64,000 nt of DNA. It comes from Leptospira mtsangambouensis. Its GTDB lineage: Bacteria; Spirochaetota; Leptospiria; Leptospirales; Leptospiraceae. Below the pieces are notes generated by a model. The model saw nothing but the letters and a program-made list of their open reading frames with translations, did not search any database and had not been told where the DNA came from. The translations under genes were made by a program, and so were the position numbers. Numbering within the stretch: position 1 is the first letter of the stretch; each line of letters begins with the position of its first letter. The stretch covers positions 1,347,832 through 1,411,831 of the forward strand of contig NZ_RQHK01000002.1 of assembly GCF_004770475.1 (NCBI RefSeq), in the 5' to 3' direction. This document shows, one piece after another, positions 48,449 to 57,362 of this stretch.

Positions 48449-48612
48449 GCTTAACAGCAACTAACCGCTTCACTTCGGGACTTGCGCCCTCGTTCGGTCT
48501 GCGACACATAGGCTTCTGGCACTCCTCTTGCTTACGCAAGCGTCGTGCCAGTCCCTAACGTCCCGTCCGGGACTCAGGGTCAGCCTACGTCGGTTAGTCT
48601 AATTCGTTAATT
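48449..48612 (+). repeat. attC 22
   Basis: R'' GCTTAAC, the exact complement of the rare GTTAAGC start of its own cassette; R' GTTAATT. Confidence 0.93.
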
Positions 48613-48811
48613 GCAATTGGTCAGTCTGTAGAAGAAAACGCGCAAATTTTTTTAGTGTGAGTGTGTCGATTCCAGCTAGAAAAAAAATACAAGGCTGTGT
48701 TAATCCTTTTACGGGCGTTAAAGGATTTCTGCATTTTTAAGAGATAAAAGAAAATTTGCGCTCGATTCTGTTGGCTTGCGATAGAAATTTCATTACATAC
48801 GGACCAACTGC
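48607..48811. ncRNA. Cassette 23: ORF-less cassette, copy B
   Basis: About 205 bp, clearly related to cassettes 29 and 37. GCGCAAATTTT (48640-48650) and its complement (48751-48761) form an inverted repeat; GTCGATTCCAGCTAGA and GGCTTGCGATAGAAATT are conserved between copies. No gene longer than an 18-codon minus-strand frame (48737-48793). Confidence 0.65.
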
Positions 48812-48995
48812 AATTAACAACGGTTTCTCGCTTCGCTTGGGACCTTTTCCGCTCGTTACGGACTTCTGTTTCGCTGCGCTGAAGTCCTGCTCTTCGCGGG
48901 GCCCGCGCTCGGCCTAAAGGCAAATTCCGTGTCTCGCTAACGCCTCCGCAGGAGGCTCAGCGACACGGAACTTCGAGAATCCTAGTTCGTTATGC
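48812..48995 (+). repeat. attC 23, long form
   Basis: 184 bp. R'' AATTAAC, R' GTTATGC. Carries an additional hairpin GGACTTC/GAAGTCC and a near-palindromic GCGGGGCCCGC. Confidence 0.88.
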
Positions 48996-49023
48996 GCTAT
49001 AGCGAAAACTAAACTTAAAACAA

Positions 49024-49635
49024 ATGAATTTAAGTAGATTTAAACAAATAATACATTTAATAATTTCTCTAATAAACTTAGGATGTATTCTTACGAGTAA
49101 AACCTTCGAATATAAATACGAAAACCCTATTTATTCTGAAAAAACTAACAAGAATATAACCATTTCAGTAAATTATTCTGAAAGTTACAAAAGTTTTTCC
49201 AGAAACAAAATTACTTTTCAAGGAATATTTAAAGATGGATTCGGAATCGAAAGGGGATATATCTTCATTAATCCTCAGGCAGAGGAAATCGTAAAAAATC
49301 TTTTTATTACCGAACTCAAAAATTCTGGATTTACTATTACTAATCTACCGTCCAATGATAATCCGGAAATTGAAATTCAAGTAAACCAAATGTTCATTGA
49401 ACCCGAAGTAGGTTTCTTTGTGATCGATGCAATAGCTGTTATAGACATAAATATTTTTGTTCATTTTAAAAATAAGTCATTCAACAGAAGATTTAAGGCA
49501 ATCGGCGAAGCTACTATATTATTGCAACCTGATTATTTCTACCAATTAGCTCTAGATAGGAGTATGAAAAATCTTGCTTTAAAAACCATACCAGAAGTAA
49601 TCTCTCTCATTCAGGACGAACAAAAGGACTTTTAA
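49024..49635 (+). CDS. Cassette 24: lipoprotein of unknown function
   Basis: 203 residues. Lipobox LINLGC (Cys at 21). The middle (YIFINPQAEEIVKNLFITELKNSGF) resembles YajG-like lipoproteins, not certain. Followed by a second tiny lipoprotein gene 2 nt downstream. Confidence 0.72.
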   Translation: MNLSRFKQIIHLIISLINLGCILTSKTFEYKYENPIYSEKTNKNITISVNYSESYKSFSRNKITFQGIFKDGFGIERGYIFINPQAEEIVKNLFITELKNSGFTITNLPSNDNPEIEIQVNQMFIEPEVGFFVIDAIAVIDINIFVHFKNKSFNRRFKAIGEATILLQPDYFYQLALDRSMKNLALKTIPEVISLIQDEQKDF

Positions 49636-49637
49636 AT

Positions 49638-49763
49638 ATGTTTAAAATGTATATGACAATAAGTTTTTGTTTTTTCTTTTCAAGTTGTTTATATAACTTA
49701 AAATATATCAATAAAATCGATGAAACAGAAAAGAATTGGAAAACTGAAGAAAAAAAGAGATAA
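49638..49763 (+). CDS. Cassette 24: 41-residue lipoprotein
   Basis: Starts MFKMYMTISFCFFFSSC: a complete short signal with a Cys lipobox at residue 17, then a Lys/Glu-rich tail. It begins just after the upstream stop and ends before attC 24. Resembles entericidin-type mini-lipoproteins in layout only. Confidence 0.6.
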   Translation: MFKMYMTISFCFFFSSCLYNLKYINKIDETEKNWKTEEKKR

Positions 49764-49778
49764 TAAATACGCTACAGC

Positions 49779-49942
49779 GCATAACAGCGACTAACCGCTT
49801 CACTTCGGGACTTACGCCCTCGTTCGGTCTACGACACATAGGCTTTTGTCACTTCTCTTGCTTACGCAAGCGTCGTGCCAATCCCTAACGTCCCGTTCGG
49901 GACTCAGGGTCAGCCTACGTCGGTTAGTCTAATTCGTTATAC
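49779..49942 (+). repeat. attC 24
   Basis: R'' GCATAAC preceded by CGCTACAGC, matching GTTATGCGCTATAGCG; R' GTTATAC. Confidence 0.92.
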
Positions 49943-49976
49943 GAAATTGCTAAATTTAAACATTAAGAAAAATAAA

Positions 49977-50768
49977 ATGATTAAACACCAAAAAATATAT
50001 TTTTTCCTTACAATTCTTATATTTCCGATATCAATAAATTCAAAAACGATTTATACAAAAGAATATAAGATTCCACCAATGAGAATTTCATACTCTGATT
50101 TACAAAATCTACTTAATCGCATAGATTCATTAAAAGACAATGCACAAGTAACTAAAAGCAATACTTATGAAACAATGTTAATGAAAAATAAAGAACATTC
50201 AATAACTATAGAAAATTCAAATATCATACCTCTCGAATCAAATATACCTGATCAAATTAATAGCTTTTCATACAATTATTTTGTATCAGGAGATGCATCT
50301 ATTAGCCGTATAGATTTAAATTTTGATGAATATTCAAGAACATTAAAAATATCAGGTAGTTCGCCAAATAAAGTTGATGCTGCTTTCTACGTTTTAGTAA
50401 ATGATATTGATAAATTATCATCTAACATTGGCGGTTACATATTTATGATGATGATTAAAACGCTTTGCATAATAATCCTTTCTGGTCTAGTTTACTTTAT
50501 TCTCGCAATTTATAAAAAACTTTCAAAATATTCTCTACTAGGAATCTCCCTATTTTTAACCTTGGTCACATATATAATATTTTTCTCTCCACTAGATCAA
50601 CTATTTTCAGGCTTTTCAGCAATAAAAGGTGACGCGCAATTTTTAGTAAGGTATGGCCCTATTATTTCTTTCCTTGGATTATTAACGAGTCTATTTCCAA
50701 TCTATAATCCTTTTAAAGAAATCGTCCAATTAATTAAAGATGGAAAATTAATCATTGAAATCAAATAA
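49977..50768 (+). CDS. Cassette 25: membrane protein with signal peptide
   Basis: 263 residues: signal peptide (1-22), periplasmic domain, then three transmembrane helices (about 150-178, 185-205, 225-245). ATG at 49977 chosen; upstream in-frame codons are attC 24. Not recognised. Confidence 0.7.
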   Translation: MIKHQKIYFFLTILIFPISINSKTIYTKEYKIPPMRISYSDLQNLLNRIDSLKDNAQVTKSNTYETMLMKNKEHSITIENSNIIPLESNIPDQINSFSYNYFVSGDASISRIDLNFDEYSRTLKISGSSPNKVDAAFYVLVNDIDKLSSNIGGYIFMMMIKTLCIIILSGLVYFILAIYKKLSKYSLLGISLFLTLVTYIIFFSPLDQLFSGFSAIKGDAQFLVRYGPIISFLGLLTSLFPIYNPFKEIVQLIKDGKLIIEIK

Positions 50769-50792
50769 TTTAATTTATCTAAACGCAACTTC

Positions 50793-50959
50793 GTATAACA
50801 GCAACTAACCGCTTCGCTTCGGGACTTCCGCCCTCGCTCGGTCTGCGACACATTGGCTTCTGGCACTCCCCTTGCCTACGCAAGTGTCGTGGCCAGTCCC
50901 TAACGTCCCGTTCCGGGACTCAGGGCACAGCCTACGTCGGTTAGTCTAGTTCGTTATAC
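50793..50959 (+). repeat. attC 25
   Basis: R'' GTATAAC, R' GTTATAC, 167 bp; outer arms ACTAACCG/CGGTTAGT. Confidence 0.9.
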
Positions 50960-50985
50960 GCAATATTGCAAAATTTGATTTCTAT

Positions 50986-51591
50986 ATGAAAATAAAAATC
51001 TCAATAATTTTTTTGACGTTTTTAATAACTTGCAGCATTACAAAACGCAATTTCAATAAATTGAACACACATCATTTAAGGAATATCGATAGCAATATTA
51101 ATGACTACGTAATTCATTTAGGTATCCTAGGGTACATAAAGACCAAAAACGAATCTGGAAATATATACAGAGGTATTATTAATTCTTTAAAAAGTTGCCA
51201 AATTATTAACAAAAGAATAAGTTTATATATTGGATTTTCCAAATTTTTAAATAATTCGTCTGAAACTCTTGAAATCCTGTCAGATAATGTAATGACTAAA
51301 AATATAAATAGAATTGATCTTCATTTTAAATTTGATGATGAACAAAATATTAAAAATTATAATTCTATTTCAAAAATTAATTCTGAGAATTTAGATTCAA
51401 AAAAATATGAAACAACACTACTCAACTACAATCTTTATCATTATTCAATTTCAAACCCGATAATAAATTTCGAATTTATTGAAAATTACACGTATGTTGC
51501 TCCTCGTTTAGAAAAAGATGCGTTAGAAGAGTATTTTGATTTCGGAAAACTAATTGGAAGAGAGTTATGCGTGGCATTAAAAAATATTTAA
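50986..51591 (+). CDS. Cassette 26: lipoprotein of unknown function
   Basis: 201 residues. Lipobox LITC (Cys at 16). Asn/Ile-rich mature part; C-terminal FDFGKLIGRELCVALKN. Not recognised. Confidence 0.7.
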   Translation: MKIKISIIFLTFLITCSITKRNFNKLNTHHLRNIDSNINDYVIHLGILGYIKTKNESGNIYRGIINSLKSCQIINKRISLYIGFSKFLNNSSETLEILSDNVMTKNINRIDLHFKFDDEQNIKNYNSISKINSENLDSKKYETTLLNYNLYHYSISNPIINFEFIENYTYVAPRLEKDALEEYFDFGKLIGRELCVALKNI

Positions 51592-51605
51592 TAATGCAAT
51601 ACTGC

Positions 51606-51770
51606 GTATAACAGCGACTAACCGCTTCACTTCGGGTCTTGCGCCCTCGTTCGGTCTACGACACATAGGCTTTTGTCACTCCTCTTGCCTACGCAAGCGT
51701 CGTGCCAATCCCTAACGTCCCGTCCGGGACTCAGGGCACAGCCTACGTCGGTTAGTCTAGTTCGTTATAC
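51606..51770 (+). repeat. attC 26
   Basis: R'' GTATAAC preceded by GCAATACTGC, matching GTTATACGCAATATTGC; R' GTTATAC. Confidence 0.92.
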
Positions 51771-51783
51771 GACATTTCAAAAA

Positions 51784-52512
51784 ATGAAATTTTTACAAAT
51801 ATTATTTATACTCTTAACTGCAAACCTAATATATGCAGAAAATTCTGTGTCTGCAACTCTCAGAAATGATAAAGTACCTTTATTTTCGAAACCAAATTTA
51901 AATTCTTTAAAACTAAAATATCTAGATAATTCAATTAATTATAGAATCCGTCTTTTAAAAGTAAATACAGGAAATCAAACCATTCAAAATGGTATTTGGG
52001 TTAATTTGATCGAACCAAAAGGTTGGGTTTTCTCCAAATACATCAATATAGAATTAGAAAATGATGCGAATTGTTCGGAAAAGTTTACACTACCTGCAAA
52101 ATTGAATTTTGGAAGTTTTGATATAATACTATTAAATGAAAATATTCTTTTTCTATCGTCTTTTGAACTAGGAAGTTCTTTTAATCAACAAATCGGATAC
52201 TGGAATTGGAATAACAATTCAATTGAAGGAAAAATCTCATTTAACGATTCCACTCTAGTTGATTGTTTAAACATCTGTTATGAAAACGAAAATAATTCTT
52301 CATGTAAAAAGAATTGTAAAGACGAGACAAGAAATGAATTCGGAAAAACAAATGTTACGGCAAATATAATTTTTCTTATAGAATTTAACAAAAAAAACAA
52401 AACATTAAAATTCAAAGATATTAATGAATCAAATATTACTAAAAAATCCTACTTACAATATTTAGGATTTGAAAAGAATAAAATATACAAAGCAGAGTGC
52501 TTGGACATTTGA
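51784..52512 (+). CDS. Cassette 27: secreted protein with SH3-like domain
   Basis: 242 residues; signal peptide 1-18 (ending IYA). SH3b-like segment LRNDKVPLFSKPNLNSLKLKYL ... GIWVNLIEPKGWVFSKYI (about 25-95). Cys-containing C-terminal half, similar in layout to the cassette 12 lipoprotein. Start at 51784; earlier codons belong to attC 26. Confidence 0.72.
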   Translation: MKFLQILFILLTANLIYAENSVSATLRNDKVPLFSKPNLNSLKLKYLDNSINYRIRLLKVNTGNQTIQNGIWVNLIEPKGWVFSKYINIELENDANCSEKFTLPAKLNFGSFDIILLNENILFLSSFELGSSFNQQIGYWNWNNNSIEGKISFNDSTLVDCLNICYENENNSSCKKNCKDETRNEFGKTNVTANIIFLIEFNKKNKTLKFKDINESNITKKSYLQYLGFEKNKIYKAECLDI

Positions 52513-52518
52513 AACGTC

Positions 52519-52680
52519 GTATAACAGCATCTTCCCGCTACGTTTCGGCACAAGGCCTCACTCGGCCTACGGCAAATTCCCTTCCGTCACGCTTCTCGCT
52601 CCGCAAGAAGACGCGCCGACGCCAACGCCTCCTACAGAGGCTCGGCTACAGGGAACTTCGGGAAGACTAGTTCGTTATGC
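52519..52680 (+). repeat. attC 27
   Basis: R'' GTATAAC, R' GTTATGC; same inner type as attC 18 and 36. Confidence 0.9.
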
Positions 52681-52719
52681 GAAATGTCATAATAAATATT
52701 TAATTAACATGGAGTTTAC

Positions 52720-53484
52720 ATGGAAAAGCATGATTACAATTTAACAAAAATTTTTAAATACATTAACAGGCGAACAATTGGTCTCAGATTCCCAGGTGGA
52801 AGACATGATATACTAAATAAATTCGGTGTTTTATTTGATTTACTAAATAAAGAAGGTAATAACTGGAACCAGTCAATGAGTGTCGAAAGTGGAAGTCAGC
52901 TAATTAATTTCTTTGATTTTAAAAGAAAAGATAACAAAGAAAGTCTATTCATTTCTACCAGTCGAATAGGTTTCACATACTCAGAATTATTAAAGAAAGA
53001 TAATGATACGAAACTGGATTTTAAACAAAAAATCGAAAATTTCAATGAAATCTATGAAAAACTAATCCAAGTATTCGATTATTTAAAATTTGATCGATTC
53101 GGTGTTTACTTTGAAATTCCGCTTACTCTAAAAGATATTAACGAATTTACTAAATTGGAAATATTTAGATGGTTCTCAGGTTATAATTATACTATTGACC
53201 AATTTGAAGAAATAAATACTAGGTTCGGAATTATTCTAAATAAAAAAAATGAAGAAAATTTTGATAAAATAATTTTAAACTTATCAAAGGTGTTAGACCC
53301 AAATGATATAAAATCAGAAATAAAATATCTTCTGACTATTGATTATCAAGAGTATTTTCCAACAGTAGAATTGCGAAGTTCAACAGAATTACTTAAATTC
53401 CTGTCTGAAAAATTCGAAGACAACTATGATAAATTATTTACTTACATTTCGAATCTTTGCTTGCTTGAGGAAAATTCAAAATGA
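52720..53484 (+). CDS. Cassette 28: soluble protein, unknown
   Basis: 254 residues, no signal or membrane helix; contains FDRFGVYFEIPLTLKDINEF and YQEYFPTVELRSSTELLKF. Not recognised with confidence. Overlaps the membrane gene by 4 nt. Confidence 0.72.
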   Translation: MEKHDYNLTKIFKYINRRTIGLRFPGGRHDILNKFGVLFDLLNKEGNNWNQSMSVESGSQLINFFDFKRKDNKESLFISTSRIGFTYSELLKKDNDTKLDFKQKIENFNEIYEKLIQVFDYLKFDRFGVYFEIPLTLKDINEFTKLEIFRWFSGYNYTIDQFEEINTRFGIILNKKNEENFDKIILNLSKVLDPNDIKSEIKYLLTIDYQEYFPTVELRSSTELLKFLSEKFEDNYDKLFTYISNLCLLEENSK

Positions 53485-53900
53485 AGACAAATCCGAGTGA
53501 TAGCGGGCCTGCGAGCAGTTACCAACAATACTCAAGCGATAGCACTAAACCAAATATAAATCAAAATTCGCCAACTTTGAATGAAGCTGCAGTAGTAACA
53601 TTGATTAATAATATTGAAACAATAAAGAGTGATATTAAAGATGTGAAATTTAAAGTAAACCACGATCCAAAAAGTTATCTTTCAGAAATATCAATCGGAG
53701 TTATAAGTAGCTTTCTCGTTTCTGTTATTTTTTTATTAATAACATCAAATCTAGGAAAAGAATCAGTAAATTTTTATGGCATAACAATACCAACAATTTT
53801 CCTCCTTGTATTCGGTATGATAATTGCCTCTGGCATAACCTATTTCTTAACAAAAGAAACTGATAAAAAGAAAAAAATCAGGAAAAAAAGTAATAAGTGA
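53481..53900 (+). CDS. Cassette 28: two-helix membrane protein
   Basis: 139 residues: a disordered Ser/Asn-rich N-terminus, a helical linker, then two transmembrane helices (about 75-95 and 103-124) and a Lys-rich tail. Translationally coupled to the soluble partner upstream. Confidence 0.72.
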   Translation: MKTNPSDSGPASSYQQYSSDSTKPNINQNSPTLNEAAVVTLINNIETIKSDIKDVKFKVNHDPKSYLSEISIGVISSFLVSVIFLLITSNLGKESVNFYGITIPTIFLLVFGMIIASGITYFLTKETDKKKKIRKKSNK

Positions 53901-53906
53901 CACTTC

Positions 53907-54072
53907 GCATAACAGCGCGGAAACGCTGCGCTTCGGCACTTACGGCCTCGCTTGGTCTGCGACACATTCCCTTTCTGTCACTCGTTTGCATCCGCAAACT
54001 ACGTGCCAGTCCCTAACGTCCCGTTTACGGGACTCAGGGTCAGGGAACGTCGTCTCCCCTAGTTCGTTAATT
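53907..54072 (+). repeat. attC 28
   Basis: R'' GCATAAC, R' GTTAATT; 166 bp. Confidence 0.9.
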
Positions 54073-54268
54073 GCAATTGGTCAATCAGTAGAAGAAAACG
54101 CGCAAATTTTTTTATGTGAATGTTGTCGATTCCGGCTAGAAGAAATACAACGCTGTGTTACTCCATTTACGCTTCTTAAAAGATTTGTTCTTTCTAAGAA
54201 ATAAGAGAAAATTTGCGCTCAAAAGTGTTGGCTTGCGATAGAAAATTCATTAAATACGGACCAACTGC
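54067..54268. ncRNA. Cassette 29: ORF-less cassette, copy C
   Basis: Close relative of cassettes 23 and 37. Inverted repeat GCGCAAATTTT (54100-54110) with its complement (54208-54218); CAACGCTGTGTTACTCCATTTACGC-type block shared with copy D. Minus-strand 18-codon frame at 54194-54250. Confidence 0.65.
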
Positions 54269-54484
54269 AATTAACAACGGTTTCTCGCTTCGCTTGGGAC
54301 CTTATCCGCTCGTTACGGACTTCTGTTTCGCTACGCTGAAGTCCTACTCTTCGCGGGGCCCGCGCTTGGCCTACGGCAAATTCCCTTCCGTCACGCTTCT
54401 TGCCCAGCAAGAAGTCGCGCCGACGCCAACGCCTCCTTCAGAGGCTCGGCTACAGGGAACTTCGAGAAGCCTAGTTCGTTATGC
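54269..54484 (+). repeat. attC 29, long form
   Basis: 216 bp, the longest site. R'' AATTAAC, R' GTTATGC; same extra GGACTTC/GAAGTCC hairpin as attC 23. Confidence 0.88.
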
Positions 54485-54519
54485 GTAATTAGTGCAAATT
54501 AAAAAATGAACAAATTAAA

Positions 54520-56199
54520 ATGAATAGAATAGATAAATCACAAATCGATATCAAAGGTATAGGAAAAGTACTTTCAGAAGGTAAACTAAGTGTTCCACCA
54601 TTCCAAAGATCCTATTCATGGGAAGAAAAACAAATTAATGATTTATTTGAAGATATAAACGAATCGATATCTCATAAAAATGAAGACTATTTTCTCGGTT
54701 CGATTGTAGTATTACGAAAAGAAGATGGTCAAAGCGAAATTGTTGATGGGCAACAAAGAATTGCGACAACTTCTATTCTATTAACAGCTATCAGAGACAT
54801 TCTAATTGAACTCGGAGACAACGTAAGAGCTGAAATTATTGAAAAAGATTATCTATTTTCAAGAGATATCGAAACATTAGAATTAATACAAAACCTTGAA
54901 CTTAATACATACGATAATATATTCTATACTGAACACATTGTTTCAAGAGAAAAACGAAAACTAACTAGTTTCAACAAAGTTTCTCACGAGAAACTTTCCC
55001 TCGCATATAATATCGCACTTAAATTTATTAGAAAAGAAATTATCGGATCAAAAGAAAAGAATGAAAATATAGCAAAATGGATTACATTCATCAAAGAGAA
55101 TGTAAAAGTAATTTGGATTCAAGTAGAAGATTATTCGTATGCGTATACAATTTTCGAAACGCTGAATGATAGAGGTTTAGTACTCACTGTTTCAGATTTA
55201 TTGAAAAACCTATTGTTTTCTAAAGCTGGAAAAAAAATAAATTCTGTTCAATCAAATTGGATCGAGATGAATACCTATCTAGAAGCGATAGACAAAGAGA
55301 ATCTGCTAGTGGATTTTATAAGACATTATTGGTCAACACAGGAGGGACTTACTCGACAAAGAGAATTATTTAGCAAAATAAAAAACAGAATTACAACAAG
55401 CAACGAAGCAACTCAACTTTCAGAAAATCTAGTTTTTGGATCTTACTATTATACTGCGTTACTCAACACTGATCACGAAGTTTGGGAAAAATATAACAAT
55501 GAAACGAGAGAATCAATCTCAGTCCTAAAGATGCTTGGAATGCAACAAAATAGACCGTTACTCTTATCAATGCTACAGTGTTTTGACAAAAAGGAATTAG
55601 AACTTGCGGTTAGCAGACTATTATCCTGGACTATAAGGTTCATAGTGAGTGGAAGATTGGGAAGCTCTGGCCTTGAAATAAATTTTTCAGAAAAGGCAAA
55701 AATGATAACCGACAAAAAAATAAAAACAGCTGATTCTTTACTTGAAGAAATGAAGAAAATTATACCCTCTGATGAGGAATTTGAAAAAGCATTTTCAGTT
55801 TATTCTTCTAATAAACCAGAAGTCGCACGTTATTTATTAATATCATTAGAAAAAAATCTTAATGCAGAAAAAGAACCTGAACAAATTCCTAATCAAAACT
55901 CAGATCAAATAACACTCGAACATATTTTACCACAAAAAATGAGTAACAACTGGAATTACTTTTCAGAGGAAGATCATCAATTCTATTTCAGAAGAATTGG
56001 AAATCTTTGTTTATTAAAGAAAAGAAGCAACTCAATGCTGAGAGACGATTCATTTGGAAAGAAAAAAAGTGTTTATCAAACTTCTATGTTTAAACTTACA
56101 AATTCATTAGTACATTTATCTGAGTGGAATAAAGATTCAATAGATAAAAGGCAGTCCGAACTTGCTAAATTAGCGGTTAAAGCTTGGAAACTTAAATAG
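54520..56199 (+). CDS. Cassette 30: GmrSD-type (DUF262 + DUF1524 HNH) protein
   Basis: 559 residues. N-terminal DUF262 domain with VPPFQRSYSWEEKQ and DGQQR (76-80), the ParB-like NTPase motif; C-terminal DUF1524 nuclease with LEHILPQ (466-472), RIGNLCLL and SNSMLRD supplying His and Asn residues. This is the single-chain architecture of type IV restriction enzymes that cut modified phage DNA. Confidence 0.88.
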   Translation: MNRIDKSQIDIKGIGKVLSEGKLSVPPFQRSYSWEEKQINDLFEDINESISHKNEDYFLGSIVVLRKEDGQSEIVDGQQRIATTSILLTAIRDILIELGDNVRAEIIEKDYLFSRDIETLELIQNLELNTYDNIFYTEHIVSREKRKLTSFNKVSHEKLSLAYNIALKFIRKEIIGSKEKNENIAKWITFIKENVKVIWIQVEDYSYAYTIFETLNDRGLVLTVSDLLKNLLFSKAGKKINSVQSNWIEMNTYLEAIDKENLLVDFIRHYWSTQEGLTRQRELFSKIKNRITTSNEATQLSENLVFGSYYYTALLNTDHEVWEKYNNETRESISVLKMLGMQQNRPLLLSMLQCFDKKELELAVSRLLSWTIRFIVSGRLGSSGLEINFSEKAKMITDKKIKTADSLLEEMKKIIPSDEEFEKAFSVYSSNKPEVARYLLISLEKNLNAEKEPEQIPNQNSDQITLEHILPQKMSNNWNYFSEEDHQFYFRRIGNLCLLKKRSNSMLRDDSFGKKKSVYQTSMFKLTNSLVHLSEWNKDSIDKRQSELAKLAVKAWKLK

Positions 56200-56209
56200 C
56201 ACTAACTAC

Positions 56210-56374
56210 GCATAACAGCGCGGAAACGCTGCGCTTCGGCACTTACGGCCTCGCTTGGGCTGCGCCACATTCCCTTTCTGTCACTCGTTTGCATCCGCAA
56301 ACTCCGTGCCAGTCCCTAACGTCCCGTTCCGGGACTCAGGGTCAGGGAACGTCGTCTCCACTAGTTCGTTATAC
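56210..56374 (+). repeat. attC 30
   Basis: R'' GCATAAC preceded by GCACTAACTAC, matching GTTATGCGTAATTAGTGC; R' GTTATAC. Confidence 0.93.
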
Positions 56375-56505
56375 GACATGCTTGGAAGCTTAAATTACTA
56401 ATTTTAAATCTGTCTGATACGTTTTAGCAAAGAAAAAACGAACAACTCATTTTTTCGAAATCTTTGTTCCATATAAAAATATCCTAAAATAATAAGTAAT
56501 AGTGT

Positions 56506-56534
56506 TTGACGCCAGTATCCCGGTACACCAGTAT
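56506..56534 (+). promoter_or_regulatory. Possible promoter/operator of the cassette 31 higBA-like pair
   Basis: TTGACG with CCAGTAT repeated 16 bp apart (56512-56518, 56528-56534). No good -10; the direct repeats could be operator half-sites. Confidence 0.35.
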
Positions 56535-56540
56535 TGATTT

Positions 56541-56822
56541 GTGATAAAATCCTTCAGAGACAAAGATACTGAAGCTATATGGAATGGTGCTCTATCTAAA
56601 AAATTTCCAAAGGAAATTCAAAGAACCGCTAGAAGAAAAATGATCCATATTGATAGTGCTAAAAATCTAGAGGATTTAAAAACACCACCAGGAAACAGAC
56701 TGCACCAGCTTACTGATGACCGATCTGGACAACATTCAATAAGTATCAATATGAAATATAGAATCTGTTTCAATTGGAATAATGGTTCTGTCGAAAATGT
56801 GGAAATCATAGATTATCATTAA
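56541..56822 (+). CDS. higB: Cassette 31: HigB-type RelE-superfamily toxin
   Basis: 93 residues from a GTG start. MIKSFRDKDTEAIWNG, LKTPPGNRLHQLTDDRSGQHSI and YRICFNWNNGSVENVEIIDYH are the HigB/plasmid-maintenance killer signature. Ribosome-dependent mRNA nuclease. Toxin-first order, as in higBA. Confidence 0.92.
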   Translation: MIKSFRDKDTEAIWNGALSKKFPKEIQRTARRKMIHIDSAKNLEDLKTPPGNRLHQLTDDRSGQHSISINMKYRICFNWNNGSVENVEIIDYH

Positions 56823-56833
56823 GGAGATTCTGT

Positions 56834-57139
56834 ATGAATAAAGAACTTATGAACATTCATCCTGGGGAAATTCTATTAGAAGACTTTCTTAAACCTATGG
56901 AATTATCTGCTTACAAACTTGCGCAAAGTACTCTTATCGATCAAAAAAGAATTAGTGAAATTATACATGGGAAAAGAGCTATTACAGCAGATACAGCTCT
57001 GCGTTTCTCTAAATTCTTCGGAAATTCTCCTGAGTTCTGGCTCTCTATTCAAGCTCATTATGATTTAGAAATCAAACAATATGAATTGAAAAATGAGTTA
57101 AGAGCAATAAAAAAATATAAAGAGCTTAAAGCCAGTTAA
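56834..57139 (+). CDS. higA: Cassette 31: HigA antitoxin (XRE family)
   Basis: 101 residues. IHPGEILLEDFLKPMELSAYKLAQSTLIDQKRISEIIHGKRAITADTALRFSKFFGNSPEFWL is the canonical HigA helix-turn-helix. GGAGA precedes the ATG. Neutralises HigB and represses the pair. Confidence 0.93.
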   Translation: MNKELMNIHPGEILLEDFLKPMELSAYKLAQSTLIDQKRISEIIHGKRAITADTALRFSKFFGNSPEFWLSIQAHYDLEIKQYELKNELRAIKKYKELKAS

Positions 57140-57152
57140 AGCCAAGCGCGTC

Positions 57153-57317
57153 GTATAACAACGGGGAAACGCTGCGCTTCGGCACTTGCGGCCTCGCTTG
57201 GGCTGCGCCACATTCCCTTTCTGTCACTCGCTCGCATACGCAAGCTACGTGCCAGTCCCTAACGTCCCCTTCAGGGACTCAGGGTCAGGGAACGTCGTCT
57301 CCCCTAGTTCGTTATGC
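57153..57317 (+). repeat. attC 31
   Basis: R'' GTATAAC preceded by CCAAGCGCGTC, matching GTTATACGACATGCTTGG; R' GTTATGC. Confidence 0.92.
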
Positions 57318-57362
57318 GAAATTTGATAAAATTTTCTCAAATCAATATTAAAGAGTAATATA

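Noticed and set aside
25152..54410. Repeated minus-strand frames starting MRMQTSDR or MPLGRARAPRR across many repeats
   Set aside because: They are translations of the attC sequences themselves; they follow the repeat rather than any gene and have no ribosome-binding sites.
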